Shown here one piece after another: positions 26,334 through 34,880 of a stretch of 64,000 nucleotides of DNA (its first letter is position 1; each line of letters starts with the position of its first letter). Origin of the DNA: Bacteroidetes bacterium HGW-Bacteroidetes-1 (lineage in GTDB: Bacteria > Bacteroidota > Bacteroidia > Bacteroidales > F082); NCBI GenBank assembly GCA_002842755.1, contig PHDU01000001.1:1-64000 (forward strand). Direction: 5' to 3'. Both the position numbers and the translations under genes were made by a program. Under the pieces are notes generated by a model. The model had not been told where the DNA came from and did not search any database. It saw only the letters and a list, made by a program, of their open reading frames with translations.

Positions 26334-26426
26334 AAGGCAAAAAATCTTTCTTAGTACTGAAGTTATTAATTTAACCAATGTTTTGAGAAAATTTACCTGC
26401 ATTTTTTTAGCAACAACATATTAAAT

Positions 26427-26668
26427 TCAACCTGAATTACGATCTATCTGTTTGGTAAGATTGCCTTTGCTGAGCAACCATTTGGTATCATCAGCAAAAT
26501 GAACTATACGCTCTTATCTATAAGAACGATCTCTTTATCTGATTCAGAAAACAAACCCGTCATAAATAATTCAACCAATCCATCTATAAAATACCGAACA
26601 TCATGCCATTGCTGCATTTTTTGAAGATCGTACAATAAATTCAATAAATTTGCTTCCTGACATGAGAA
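26427..26668 (-). pseudogene. Possible eroded coding remnant in a 417-base gap
   Basis: The gap 26334-26750 has no intact gene. On the minus strand, a frame open from 26668 to a TAG at 26504 reads protein-like (CQEANLLNLLYDLQKMQQ, then WHDVRYFIDGLVELFM), and a second frame from 26504 to a TGA at 26427 continues in the same style (VHFADDTKWLLSKGNLTKQI). A single frameshift would join them. No start codon, promoter or family is recognised, so this is a tentative relic. Confidence 0.3.
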
Positions 26669-26750
26669 TCAATCCGACAAACTTTTTGGGCAGTTTGGTT
26701 GTCATAACAAAACAATAGATTGTTCCAATGACAAAAAAAATAGGAATCAG

Positions 26751-28226
26751 ATGACGCCATTAGAGAAGCATTTTCAATATTTTCGAGAAAGAACAGTTGG
26801 TAATGAATTGATTTTCAATAGTCCTTATGGACCTCAGAAACTCCTTTATGCTGATTGGATTGCCAGCGGAAGATTGTATTATCCAATAGAAGATCGGATT
26901 ACAAAAGTAATTGGACCTTATGTGGGCAATACCCACACCGAAACCAGTGAAACTGGAACACTTATGACCAAAGCCTATCATTATGCTCATAATAAAATAA
27001 AAAAACACGTAAATGCCGGAGCAAATGATGTTATAATAACTGCCGGCACAGGAATGACCACTGTGATAAATAAAATGCAGAGAATCATGGGTTTAAAAAA
27101 CTGTCACACAATAAAAGGGCATGATTGTTTACAGAAAAACGAAAAACCAGTTGTATTTTTAAGTCATATGGAGCATCACTCCAATCATACAAACTGGTTT
27201 GAAACCAATGTTGATGTCGTAGTTCTTAAACCCACCAAAGATTTGCTGATCGATCTGGACGAGTTACGTTTTCAACTTGAAAAATACAAGCAACGCGTCT
27301 TTAAGATAGGCTCATTTACAGCATGTTCTAATGTCACAGGAATTGAAACACCTATTCATGAAATGGCAAAAATTATGCACGAATATGGAGGGATTATTTT
27401 CGTAGATTATGCAGCTTCAGCACCCTATGTTGATATTGACATGCACCCAGCCGATGATGAAATGAAAAAACTTGATGCCATTTTCTTTAGTCCTCATAAA
27501 TTTCTCGGTGGTCCAGGTAGTTCAGGAGTTATGATTTTTGATCAAACACTCTATAACAGTCCATCCCCTGATAATCCAGGTGGGGGAACTGTGGATTGGA
27601 CTAATCCCTGGGGTGAATACAAATATATCGACGATATAGAAGTAAGAGAAGATGGTGGTACGCCAGGATTTTTACAAGCAATTCGAACAGCTCTTGCCAT
27701 CGAAGTTAAAAACCAAATGGATACAAGAAAGATGCTTTTACGGGAACAAGTTCTGGTTGCAAAAGCATTTAAAGAGTTTCAAAAGATTAAGGGGGTGCAT
27801 ATTCTCGCTGACAACATTGAAAAACGTCTAGGTGTTTTATCCTTTTATCTCAAAGATGTGCACTTTAATCTGGTTGTAAAAATACTCAACGATCGCTTTG
27901 GCATTCAGGTAAGAGGAGGATGCGCATGTGCCGGAACTTATGGGCATTATTTATTGGATGTTAGCCATGATAAATCAAGAAAAATTACTGAACTTATCAA
28001 CCATGGTGATCTTTCGCAGAAACCGGGTTGGATTCGTGCCTCATTGCATCCAACAATGACAGATGAAGAGCTTGATGTATTAATTTTTGGAGTGACTGAA
28101 ATTATGCGACACCATCGCAAATGGCAGAACGATTATAAATATAATAAATATTACAATGAGTTTCATCACATCAACGAAATTCCCGATAAGACAGATTTGA
28201 TCAAACCTTGGTTCGTATTTGAATAA
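26751..28226 (+). CDS. Class V aminotransferase-fold PLP enzyme (cysteine desulfurase-like)
   Basis: A 491-residue PLP enzyme. Lys250 in FFSPHKFLGGPGSSG is the Schiff-base lysine; VDYAASAPYVDIDM holds the Asp pairing with the pyridine nitrogen; SHMEHHSN and TAGTGMTTVINK belong to the cofactor site. GGCACAGTYGHYLLD near residue 385 sits where cysteine desulfurases carry their active Cys, but it is followed by a longer C-terminal region than SufS/IscS. Substrate is not deducible. It stands alone, facing the rel cluster. Confidence 0.8.
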   Translation: MTPLEKHFQYFRERTVGNELIFNSPYGPQKLLYADWIASGRLYYPIEDRITKVIGPYVGNTHTETSETGTLMTKAYHYAHNKIKKHVNAGANDVIITAGTGMTTVINKMQRIMGLKNCHTIKGHDCLQKNEKPVVFLSHMEHHSNHTNWFETNVDVVVLKPTKDLLIDLDELRFQLEKYKQRVFKIGSFTACSNVTGIETPIHEMAKIMHEYGGIIFVDYAASAPYVDIDMHPADDEMKKLDAIFFSPHKFLGGPGSSGVMIFDQTLYNSPSPDNPGGGTVDWTNPWGEYKYIDDIEVREDGGTPGFLQAIRTALAIEVKNQMDTRKMLLREQVLVAKAFKEFQKIKGVHILADNIEKRLGVLSFYLKDVHFNLVVKILNDRFGIQVRGGCACAGTYGHYLLDVSHDKSRKITELINHGDLSQKPGWIRASLHPTMTDEELDVLIFGVTEIMRHHRKWQNDYKYNKYYNEFHHINEIPDKTDLIKPWFVFE

Positions 28227-28275
28227 AACCTGTTTTTACAATCCTTTGGACAAACTTCTTCTGAAGTATTTCTTG

Positions 28276-28443
28276 TTAGAATGGAACGCGATGAGGATAC
28301 ATCATCCTGACGATAAAAAACAATGCAAGCGCCATAACGCCTATTAGAATAAAAGTAATTCCTAAAACCTTTTTCTTTTTGATAAAAAACCAACTTGCAA
28401 GCCCGAAAAACGCCAGCGCAAGCACCAACAATTGTATTACCAT
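28276..28443 (-). CDS. Small two-helix membrane protein
   Basis: A 55-codon gene starts at an ATG 15 bases after the stop of the (p)ppGpp synthetase gene. The sequence has a first hydrophobic helix (MVIQLLVLALAFFGLASWFF), a basic loop of four Lys (IKKKKV), a second helix (about residues 28-45) and a short basic tail ending PHRVPF. The helix-KKKK-helix organisation is unlikely to arise by chance. It is probably co-transcribed with rel; function unknown. Confidence 0.6.
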   Translation of the reverse strand: MVIQLLVLALAFFGLASWFFIKKKKVLGITFILIGVMALALFFIVRMMYPHRVPF

Positions 28444-28458
28444 GGTATATTTGTTACA

Positions 28459-30645
28459 TTAATCTATACGTGTTACGCGTTCAACACCCTGGACTTTACT
28501 TATACGGTGAATTAGCTGATCAAGATGATCTGTATCTTTTATCTGAAGTAAAATTTTTCCATTGAAACGACCATCCCGTGAATCAAAGCTGATACTCCGC
28601 ATGATGACTTTTAGGTCGTTGGAAATCAACTTTGTAATTTCACCTACCAAGCCTAATGTATCCTGACCTACTACACGGATAGCCGCCTGAAAAGTGGGAT
28701 TATCTTTCGCCTCTTTCCATTTCACTTTAAGAAACCTATAACCATATCTTGTCTTTAACCTTAATGCATTCGGACAGGAAGTTCTGTGAATGGTTATCCC
28801 AGTATTAATGGTAACAAATCCAAAAACATCATCGCCTGGAATGGGATTACAGCATTTTGCAAGTTTAAAATTAACATTGCTTATATTGTCGTCTATCAAT
28901 AAAAAATCATCCTTTGAGTCAGACTTTAATGAATGTTTAACTTCCTGTGGTTGCTCTGTCTGCTCATGTCGTGCACTTACCTTTTCATCTGAGCTAAGAC
29001 TTACAAGGTGTTTTTTTAGTTCAACAAGGTTCAATTTTTCAGTTGCAATCATATGATATAATTGCACCGATGAAGATGTTTTATAGTATTTAACAAGGTG
29101 GTTGATTATATCATCAGAATAAGTAATTTTCCAGTTTTTTAGTTTTCTTAATAATAATCCCTTACCAATCTCGGCCTCTTTTAACTCCTCCTCTTTCAAA
29201 TACCGCTTTATCTTACTTTTCGCTCTATCAGTATTAACAAAGCCCAGCCAATCATGCTTTGGTGATTGTTTTTTACTGGTTAAAATCTCCACTTTGTCGC
29301 CATTCTGCAGTACATGTCTGATGGGTACAATACGGTTATTAACCCTTGCTCCATTGCAGGTTGAACCAACTTGTGTGTGGACCTCATACGCAAAGTCCAA
29401 TACAGTAGAACCACCGTTCAATTGTTTAAGGTCACCATTGGGTGTAAAAATAAAAATCTTATCGTATTGATTTTGTTTTCGTTTGTAAGAATCAAAACGT
29501 ATCTGATCCGGGTTGTCCAGTACATCTCTCACTTGATTAAGCCAGTCTTCGGCTTCCTTTTTACCTTGTTGTTCTTTGTACATCCAATGTGCAGCCTGGC
29601 CTTTTTCTGCGACTATATCCATTCGCTCCGAACGAATCTGAACTTCAACCCATTTGTCATCAGGTGCTTTCAGGGTGGTGTGAAGCGACTCATAGCCTGA
29701 TGCTTTTGGTGTAGTTATCCAATCTCTCAATCTTTTCGGATTTGGGCTATATAAGTTAGTCACAATTGAATATACTCTCCAGCAGTCTTCTTTTTCCTTT
29801 TTGGGACTACTTCTCGTAATAATACGCATAGCAAACAGATCATAAACCTGTTCAAAATCAACATTTTGATCTCTCATCTTTGCCCAAATACTGGGTATCG
29901 ATTTAGTTCTCCATTTAATAGAGCAATCTAAACCCTGTTCTTTTAACTGCTCTTCGATAGGCTGAATGAGATGACTCATGAACAGATCCTGTTTATCCTT
30001 GCTGGCTTTTATCTTCTCACTAATAGAGTCAAACATGCTTGGATTTTCAAATCTCATCACCCTTTCTTCAAACTCAGCTTTTATGGAATAAAGACCCAAA
30101 CGATGCGTGATAGGGATATAAAAATGCTTAACTTCCAAAATAAACTTTTCTATCTTTTTTCCGTTTGAATCTTCAGGGGATCTGAGGTCATAAAGGCGAT
30201 GAGCAACCTTTAGAAGTATTACTCGAATATCTTCAATTAAAGAGAGAAAGAGTTTTCTGAATTGGTCAGAGTGGAATGAAAGACGCTCGGTTGGCAATTC
30301 TGAAATCTTTCTAAATCCCTTTATAATGATGGATACATCCTTATTATAACGGGTCTCCAATTGAACTGATTTTTCATAGCCAGATACCTCCATTCCATGC
30401 AAAAGTGCAGCAATGACTGTTGATGTTCTGAGTCCAATTTCAACAACTGCGATACGTGCCACTTCAAGGTAGTGCATAATCATTGGCTTGCCACTTGCCA
30501 GCATTTTGCCCTCATACAAAGTTGAGGCCTCTTGAAAAGCTTGTTTGATTAATTCTTTCTCTTCAGCAGATACAGTTTTATCGAGTGAGCCAAGTAATTG
30601 CTGAAACGCCTGTTGAATCATTTGTTGATCTGTCATGCTTTCCAT
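28459..30645 (-). CDS. RelA/SpoT-family (p)ppGpp synthetase with degenerate hydrolase domain
   Basis: A 728-residue RSH protein making the stringent-response alarmone. The synthetase domain is intact (VYDLFAMRII, RLRDWITTPKASGYESLHTT, VEVQIRSERMD, EKGQAAHW), as are the TGS domain (IFIFTPNGDLKQL), the zinc-finger-like CCNPIPGDDVFGF and the C-terminal ACT domain. In the N-terminal HD domain the metal-binding HDxxED motif is changed: His83 is followed by Gly84 and no ED pair follows, and the later ADRLHN Asp is His149 (VAHRLYDLR). It should therefore be a synthetase-only enzyme, functionally RelA-like. Confidence 0.9.
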   Translation of the reverse strand: MESMTDQQMIQQAFQQLLGSLDKTVSAEEKELIKQAFQEASTLYEGKMLASGKPMIMHYLEVARIAVVEIGLRTSTVIAALLHGMEVSGYEKSVQLETRYNKDVSIIIKGFRKISELPTERLSFHSDQFRKLFLSLIEDIRVILLKVAHRLYDLRSPEDSNGKKIEKFILEVKHFYIPITHRLGLYSIKAEFEERVMRFENPSMFDSISEKIKASKDKQDLFMSHLIQPIEEQLKEQGLDCSIKWRTKSIPSIWAKMRDQNVDFEQVYDLFAMRIITRSSPKKEKEDCWRVYSIVTNLYSPNPKRLRDWITTPKASGYESLHTTLKAPDDKWVEVQIRSERMDIVAEKGQAAHWMYKEQQGKKEAEDWLNQVRDVLDNPDQIRFDSYKRKQNQYDKIFIFTPNGDLKQLNGGSTVLDFAYEVHTQVGSTCNGARVNNRIVPIRHVLQNGDKVEILTSKKQSPKHDWLGFVNTDRAKSKIKRYLKEEELKEAEIGKGLLLRKLKNWKITYSDDIINHLVKYYKTSSSVQLYHMIATEKLNLVELKKHLVSLSSDEKVSARHEQTEQPQEVKHSLKSDSKDDFLLIDDNISNVNFKLAKCCNPIPGDDVFGFVTINTGITIHRTSCPNALRLKTRYGYRFLKVKWKEAKDNPTFQAAIRVVGQDTLGLVGEITKLISNDLKVIMRSISFDSRDGRFNGKILLQIKDTDHLDQLIHRISKVQGVERVTRID

Positions 30646-30733
30646 GAAGTAATGCGTATAATTCTACTAAAAAAAACGTTTGCACCTTATTATGATACAA
30701 ACGTTTTATTCTGTTCAATTTGTAATCATCCTA

Positions 30734-31744
30734 TTATTTTTTTCCAGAGCCAAGTTCTTTACCCGAACCCGGCTGGTTTTGATTTCCAGATTCTGAGATA
30801 CTCTCACGCATCCTTGTGTCAGCCTGAATATTCTGAAATTTATAATAATCCATAATACCAAGATTACCCGATTTGAAGGCTTCAGCTATTGCCTGAGGAA
30901 TAAGAGCTTCAGCTTGAATTACATTGGCTCTGGCTTCTTGTGCTTTTGCTTTCATTTCTTGCTCTAATGCTACAGCCATTGCTCTTCGTTCTTCAGCTTT
31001 CGCCTGTGCAATATTCTTGTCAGCCTGTGCCTGATCCATCTGAAGTACTGCACCAATATTCTTACCAATATCAATATCGGCAATATCAATGGATAAAATT
31101 TCAAATGCTGTTCCGGAATCGAGTCCCTTTCGTAAAACCACTTTTGAAATTGAATCCGGATTTTCCAGTACAGATTTATGAGAATCGGCTGACCCAATTG
31201 AAGATACAATTCCTTCACCAACTCGGGCCAAAACAGTTTCTTCTCCTGCACCTCCAACCAACTGTCGAATATTTGCTCTAACGGTTACACGTGCAATAGC
31301 AATGAGCTGTATTCCATCTTTGGCAACAGCTGCTACTTTTTTTGTGTCAATTACTTTTGGGTTCACTGACATCTGAACAGCCAACAGAACATCACGACCT
31401 GCAAGGTCAATCGCTGTTGCAGTTTTAAAATTCAGTTCGATATTTGCTTTATCAGCAGAAATCAATGCATTCACAACTTGCTGAACCCTTCCTCCTGCAA
31501 GAAAATGCGCTTCAAGATCATCACGCTCTAATCTTATTCCTGCTTTTGTAGCAGCAATCAAACTATTAACAATAACTGAAGGCGGGACTTTGCGCCATCT
31601 CATCAAGATCAGTTGAAGTAACGAAATTCTTACCCCTGATACGAGTGCGGTAAACCACAATCCCACAGGTATGAAATAAAACAGGAACCAAATCAAAAAT
31701 ATGGCACCTAATCCAATTGCAATAATTACATACATTTCTTCCAT
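30734..31744 (-). CDS. floA: Flotillin-like protein FloA
   Basis: A 336-residue membrane scaffold of the FloA (UPF0365) family. An N-terminal hydrophobic segment (about residues 5-27) re-enters or anchors the membrane, followed by [21 protein letters not shown], an SPFB/PHB-like domain and an Ala/Glu-rich coiled coil ([30 protein letters not shown]). FloA organises membrane microdomains. nfeD lies three bases upstream, the typical partnership. Confidence 0.95.
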   Translation of the reverse strand: MEEMYVIIAIGLGAIFLIWFLFYFIPVGLWFTALVSGVRISLLQLILMRWRKVPPSVIVNSLIAATKAGIRLERDDLEAHFLAGGRVQQVVNALISADKANIELNFKTATAIDLAGRDVLLAVQMSVNPKVIDTKKVAAVAKDGIQLIAIARVTVRANIRQLVGGAGEETVLARVGEGIVSSIGSADSHKSVLENPDSISKVVLRKGLDSGTAFEILSIDIADIDIGKNIGAVLQMDQAQADKNIAQAKAEERRAMAVALEQEMKAKAQEARANVIQAEALIPQAIAEAFKSGNLGIMDYYKFQNIQADTRMRESISESGNQNQPGSGKELGSGKK

Positions 31745-31747
31745 CTT

Positions 31748-32215
31748 CTATAAAGTTTTAGATTTAATAATAATTTTACTTCCTTCGATTTTCAAAATTT
31801 CAATATCTGTTTCTTCGTCAATGAATTCTGATCGGGACTGAACTTCAAATATAGTATCACTAATATAAGCTTTACCTACTGGAGCACAACGTGTTATTGT
31901 TCTACCAACATCACCAACTTTCACGATATCAGTATTAACTGTATTCACTTTTCCATCAATATTTGTTTTTAACATGGCTTTGTCCCACGTTTTTGATCGA
32001 AGAGCATAAACTAAAGCAGCCAGATTTATTACAATAGTTCCTAGCAAAACATAAATTCCAACAGTAGTTCCCATTCTGCTAAATGAAAGATAAATTGCAG
32101 TTGCCATAAGGCCAAAACCTAAAACGCCTGCAAATCCACCCCCTGGAATAACCAGTATTTCAAGAAGAACCATCAGGAGGCCCAAACCAATTAAAACTAG
32201 AATAACTGTCCACAT
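31748..32215 (-). CDS. NfeD-like membrane protein
   Basis: A 155-residue protein with two to three transmembrane helices (about residues 3-75) and a C-terminal OB-fold domain of the NfeD family (VGDVGRTITRCAPVGKAYISDTIFEVQSRSEFIDEETDIEILKIEG). NfeD proteins accompany SPFH/flotillin proteins. It is the short form without the serine-protease domain. It sits three bases upstream of floA and eight downstream of clpS. Confidence 0.88.
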   Translation of the reverse strand: MWTVILVLIGLGLLMVLLEILVIPGGGFAGVLGFGLMATAIYLSFSRMGTTVGIYVLLGTIVINLAALVYALRSKTWDKAMLKTNIDGKVNTVNTDIVKVGDVGRTITRCAPVGKAYISDTIFEVQSRSEFIDEETDIEILKIEGSKIIIKSKTL

Positions 32216-32222
32216 AAAATAC

Positions 32223-32495
32223 TTATTGAATGCTTGCTGTTAGATTTCTGTTCCTAAACTCTTCATAAACGGGCTTTAATTCATAAAGAGGCCCTGATTT
32301 CACCGCACACTTTCCTTTAAAATGCACAATCCATGTACAAGTCTCTGCTTGCTCAAGACTGTGATTGCATACCTCAATCAATGTTTCAATCACAAAATCA
32401 AATGTATTGAAATCATCATTAAACAAAACTATTTCCTTTGGCTCATCTTCCTGCACCTGTGAGAAATCAACCGGAAGTTCTTTTTGCTTTACCAT
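32223..32495 (-). CDS. clpS: ATP-dependent Clp protease adaptor ClpS
   Basis: A 90-residue adaptor that delivers N-degron substrates to ClpA-type unfoldases. IVLFNDDFNTFDFVIETL and EQAETCTWIVHFKGKCAVKSG include the NDD and H-x-x-G-x-C-x-V-x-x-G signatures. It is the first gene of a run with nfeD and floA. Confidence 0.93.
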   Translation of the reverse strand: MVKQKELPVDFSQVQEDEPKEIVLFNDDFNTFDFVIETLIEVCNHSLEQAETCTWIVHFKGKCAVKSGPLYELKPVYEEFRNRNLTASIQ

Positions 32496-32717
32496 ATTTT
32501 ATAATACTGATTGATGCGTTAAAGATACAAAAATATGATGTTGAATCAATAATTGGTTAAAATCAATGTTAAAAAAATGCCAACCAGCGATAACCCGATC
32601 TTAAGCGATTGATTGCTTAACATTTAAGTCTATTTAATTGATCAACATTTATATCTTGGTAGCTTTAAAATAAATATTTATTAAACTGAACACACTATTG
32701 TATTTGAATGAAATCAA

Positions 32718-32725
32718 TACTTTTG
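32718..32725 (+). promoter_or_regulatory. -7 box abutting the Nudix gene
   Basis: TACTTTTG ends four bases before the ATG at 32730, as in dnaB. A leaderless or nearly leaderless transcript is possible. Confidence 0.45.
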
Positions 32726-32729
32726 ATGT

Positions 32730-33383
32730 ATGAATAGCTCCAATACTTACAATGCAAATTTCATTGCACTATTGAAATGCAGGCTTTTAGATCCATTACC
32801 TGGTGATAAGGCACATTTAACTTTAGAGCCTGAAACACGGAAAAAATTCAAATTTCAATTCAATCACACCTCTCCTGCTCGTGAAAGCGCTGTTCTGATA
32901 CTTTTATTTCCTGAAAATGATGGTATTGCTACCGTTTTAATAAAAAGAAATGAATACGAAGGTATTCATAGCGGACAAGTGGCATTTCCTGGTGGAAAAA
33001 AAGAAGATCAGGATAACAGCGACTATGATATTGCATTGCGTGAAGCACATGAAGAGATTGGCATCTTAAAGTATGATGTTGAAATTCTTGGCAAGCTATC
33101 GAAGATCTATATACCCCCAAGCAACTATAATGTTCAACCAATTGTTGGATGGATTTCATATAAACCCAATTTTGTAAGGCAACAATCAGAGGTAGCACTG
33201 ATATTTAATGTAGCGATACACGAACTGCTTAATCCACATAATTTACAGACAAAAACCATTGTTTTAAACGATGGCATTTCAATAAATGTTCCATGCTACT
33301 ATCTTAAAGAACAGATAGTCTGGGGAGCAACATCAATGATTTTAAGTGAGTTTATCGAAATACTAAAAGATATCTCAAATTAG
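32730..33383 (+). CDS. Nudix hydrolase, CoA pyrophosphatase-like
   Basis: A 217-residue Nudix protein. The box GGKKEDQDNS...ALREAHEEIGI keeps the metal-binding REAHEE core; the preceding VLIKRNEYEGIHSGQVAFPGGK matches the CoA-pyrophosphatase (NudL/YeaB) signature, in which the LLTKR...H.GQVAFPGG stretch is diagnostic. It would split CoA or its derivatives into phosphopantetheine and 3',5'-ADP. Its end overlaps the convergent osmC-type gene by four bases. Confidence 0.85.
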   Translation: MNSSNTYNANFIALLKCRLLDPLPGDKAHLTLEPETRKKFKFQFNHTSPARESAVLILLFPENDGIATVLIKRNEYEGIHSGQVAFPGGKKEDQDNSDYDIALREAHEEIGILKYDVEILGKLSKIYIPPSNYNVQPIVGWISYKPNFVRQQSEVALIFNVAIHELLNPHNLQTKTIVLNDGISINVPCYYLKEQIVWGATSMILSEFIEILKDISN

Positions 33384-33793
33384 AGCACTACTATCTTACT
33401 CGTTATTTCGGCACCTTTTTTTAACAATTCACTCACTCCACAATATCTTTCTTGTGACAAACTGACAGCTTTCTCTAACTTTTCCACATCAAGATTTTCA
33501 CCTTTAAACATGTAAGTAAGATGAATTTTATGATAATATTTTGGATGTTCTTCGGTAAGCTCTCCCTCAACTTCAACATTAAACCAACTTGGCTCAACAC
33601 GCATTTTTTTTAAAATAGAAACTACATCCATCCCGGTGCAGCCTCCCAAAGATGCTAATGTCAGAGGTTTTGGACGCGGACCGGCATTATGGCCACCAAC
33701 TGTTTCATCTGCATCAATAATTAATTTGAAACCATTAACATCAGCTTCAAATGACATATCACCTGTCCAGGTAACATCAACTTTATTATTCAT
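33380..33793 (-). CDS. OsmC/Ohr-family peroxiredoxin-like protein
   Basis: A 137-residue OsmC-fold protein. LASLGGCTGMDVVSILKKMR contains the first reactive Cys and SQERYCGVSELLKKG the second, the pair that reduces organic hydroperoxides with thiols. The ATG at 33793 is preferred to a TTG two codons upstream. It lies nine bases before the stop-end of the BtuG-like gene on the same strand and could be the last gene of the B12 operon, although its function is unrelated. Confidence 0.88.
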   Translation of the reverse strand: MNNKVDVTWTGDMSFEADVNGFKLIIDADETVGGHNAGPRPKPLTLASLGGCTGMDVVSILKKMRVEPSWFNVEVEGELTEEHPKYYHKIHLTYMFKGENLDVEKLEKAVSLSQERYCGVSELLKKGAEITSKIVVL

Positions 33794-33802
33794 ATTCAAT
33801 TT

Positions 33803-34861
33803 TTATTTATTAAAACCAATAAATCCTGGAATAATTCCAGATTTTAATGAGTCAATAATTATGCCATCCGACCTAAACCTAAATACATATCCATTTTGCA
33901 TATAGTTTCCTGCGTCGGTAACAATCACTTCAGAAGATTCTGGCTCAATCGCCAAAGCAAAGTAATTTCTGTTTCCCTCCTCTACAAATTCTGTATCAGG
34001 AAGGTCATTGTCCTGAATACTCATCCTAAATATTCCATTATTCAAATAATAAAGGGTATCCTTTGTTCCATTTAATGTCAATTGTTCAGGAGCCATCTCA
34101 ATTTGAGGGAAATCAAATCTTTTCTCAATGACTAATGTTTTCGGATTGATTCTAAACAGAGCAGGTATTTCATCGTTCATAAAACCTCCGCTGCATAAAA
34201 CCCAAAGTTTATTATCTTTATCAAGCACCATACTGTTGGGCTCTTTTGCAACCACAATACTGTCAATCAGCTGATCCAGACCAATATCAATCACCTGAAT
34301 CGTGTTATTTGATGCTGTTTGATTGTATTGAGACCAATTAGCCGCGAAAACATTATTTTCAAAAAGAACCAACTGCTCTGTGCTTTTCCCGGTTTGAATC
34401 GTTCCTAATGGTTGCATGGTAGATGTTTGAAAGACAAATATTCCTGGCGTATAAATATCTGAGACATAAGATTTTTCAGCATCAATAACACAAACATATC
34501 GGGGAGAATGTAAGTTACTTATCTTACCAGCCAATTTGCCAGTTGAAGCATTGATGGCCCAAATTGTACCACTATTGTTTAAAACAATAAAAGCTATATG
34601 TTTCCAGAATGTCATGCTCTGCGCTACATCTCCCAATGGAATACCGTTTTTTTGATAAAAAAGATTATTCTTTATTTGAAGTGATTCATAACTGTAATAA
34701 GAAAGGGAAGCATTTCCTGCAGTATAATTTCCTTGGTTCAGTATATAAAAACCACTGCCAAGCTTCTGTTCAGCAATGGGTGGTTCTTCAACGATGTCCA
34801 TTTTGCTGCAAGAGAATAGGAAAAACAAAAGAAAACAACAAATTCTATGCCTTGTGTTCAT
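33803..34861 (-). CDS. BtuG-like beta-propeller lipoprotein of the B12 operon
   Basis: A 352-residue surface lipoprotein: signal ending LFSCS with lipidated Cys about residue 18. The mature chain has repeated propeller blades (for example FYILNQGNYTAGNASLSYYSYES, KLWVLCSGGFM, DTLYYLNNGIFRMSI) of the YncE/DUF5074 kind. Such propellers include BtuG, the high-affinity B12-binding partner of BtuB in Bacteroides. It directly follows the BtuB-like receptor gene (19-base gap) in an operon led by a cobalamin riboswitch, which supports the same role. Binding itself is inferred. Confidence 0.78.
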   Translation of the reverse strand: MNTRHRICCFLLFFLFSCSKMDIVEEPPIAEQKLGSGFYILNQGNYTAGNASLSYYSYESLQIKNNLFYQKNGIPLGDVAQSMTFWKHIAFIVLNNSGTIWAINASTGKLAGKISNLHSPRYVCVIDAEKSYVSDIYTPGIFVFQTSTMQPLGTIQTGKSTEQLVLFENNVFAANWSQYNQTASNNTIQVIDIGLDQLIDSIVVAKEPNSMVLDKDNKLWVLCSGGFMNDEIPALFRINPKTLVIEKRFDFPQIEMAPEQLTLNGTKDTLYYLNNGIFRMSIQDNDLPDTEFVEEGNRNYFALAIEPESSEVIVTDAGNYMQNGYVFRFRSDGIIIDSLKSGIIPGFIGFNK

Positions 34862-34880
34862 ATCTTTCTAAAATTTCATT

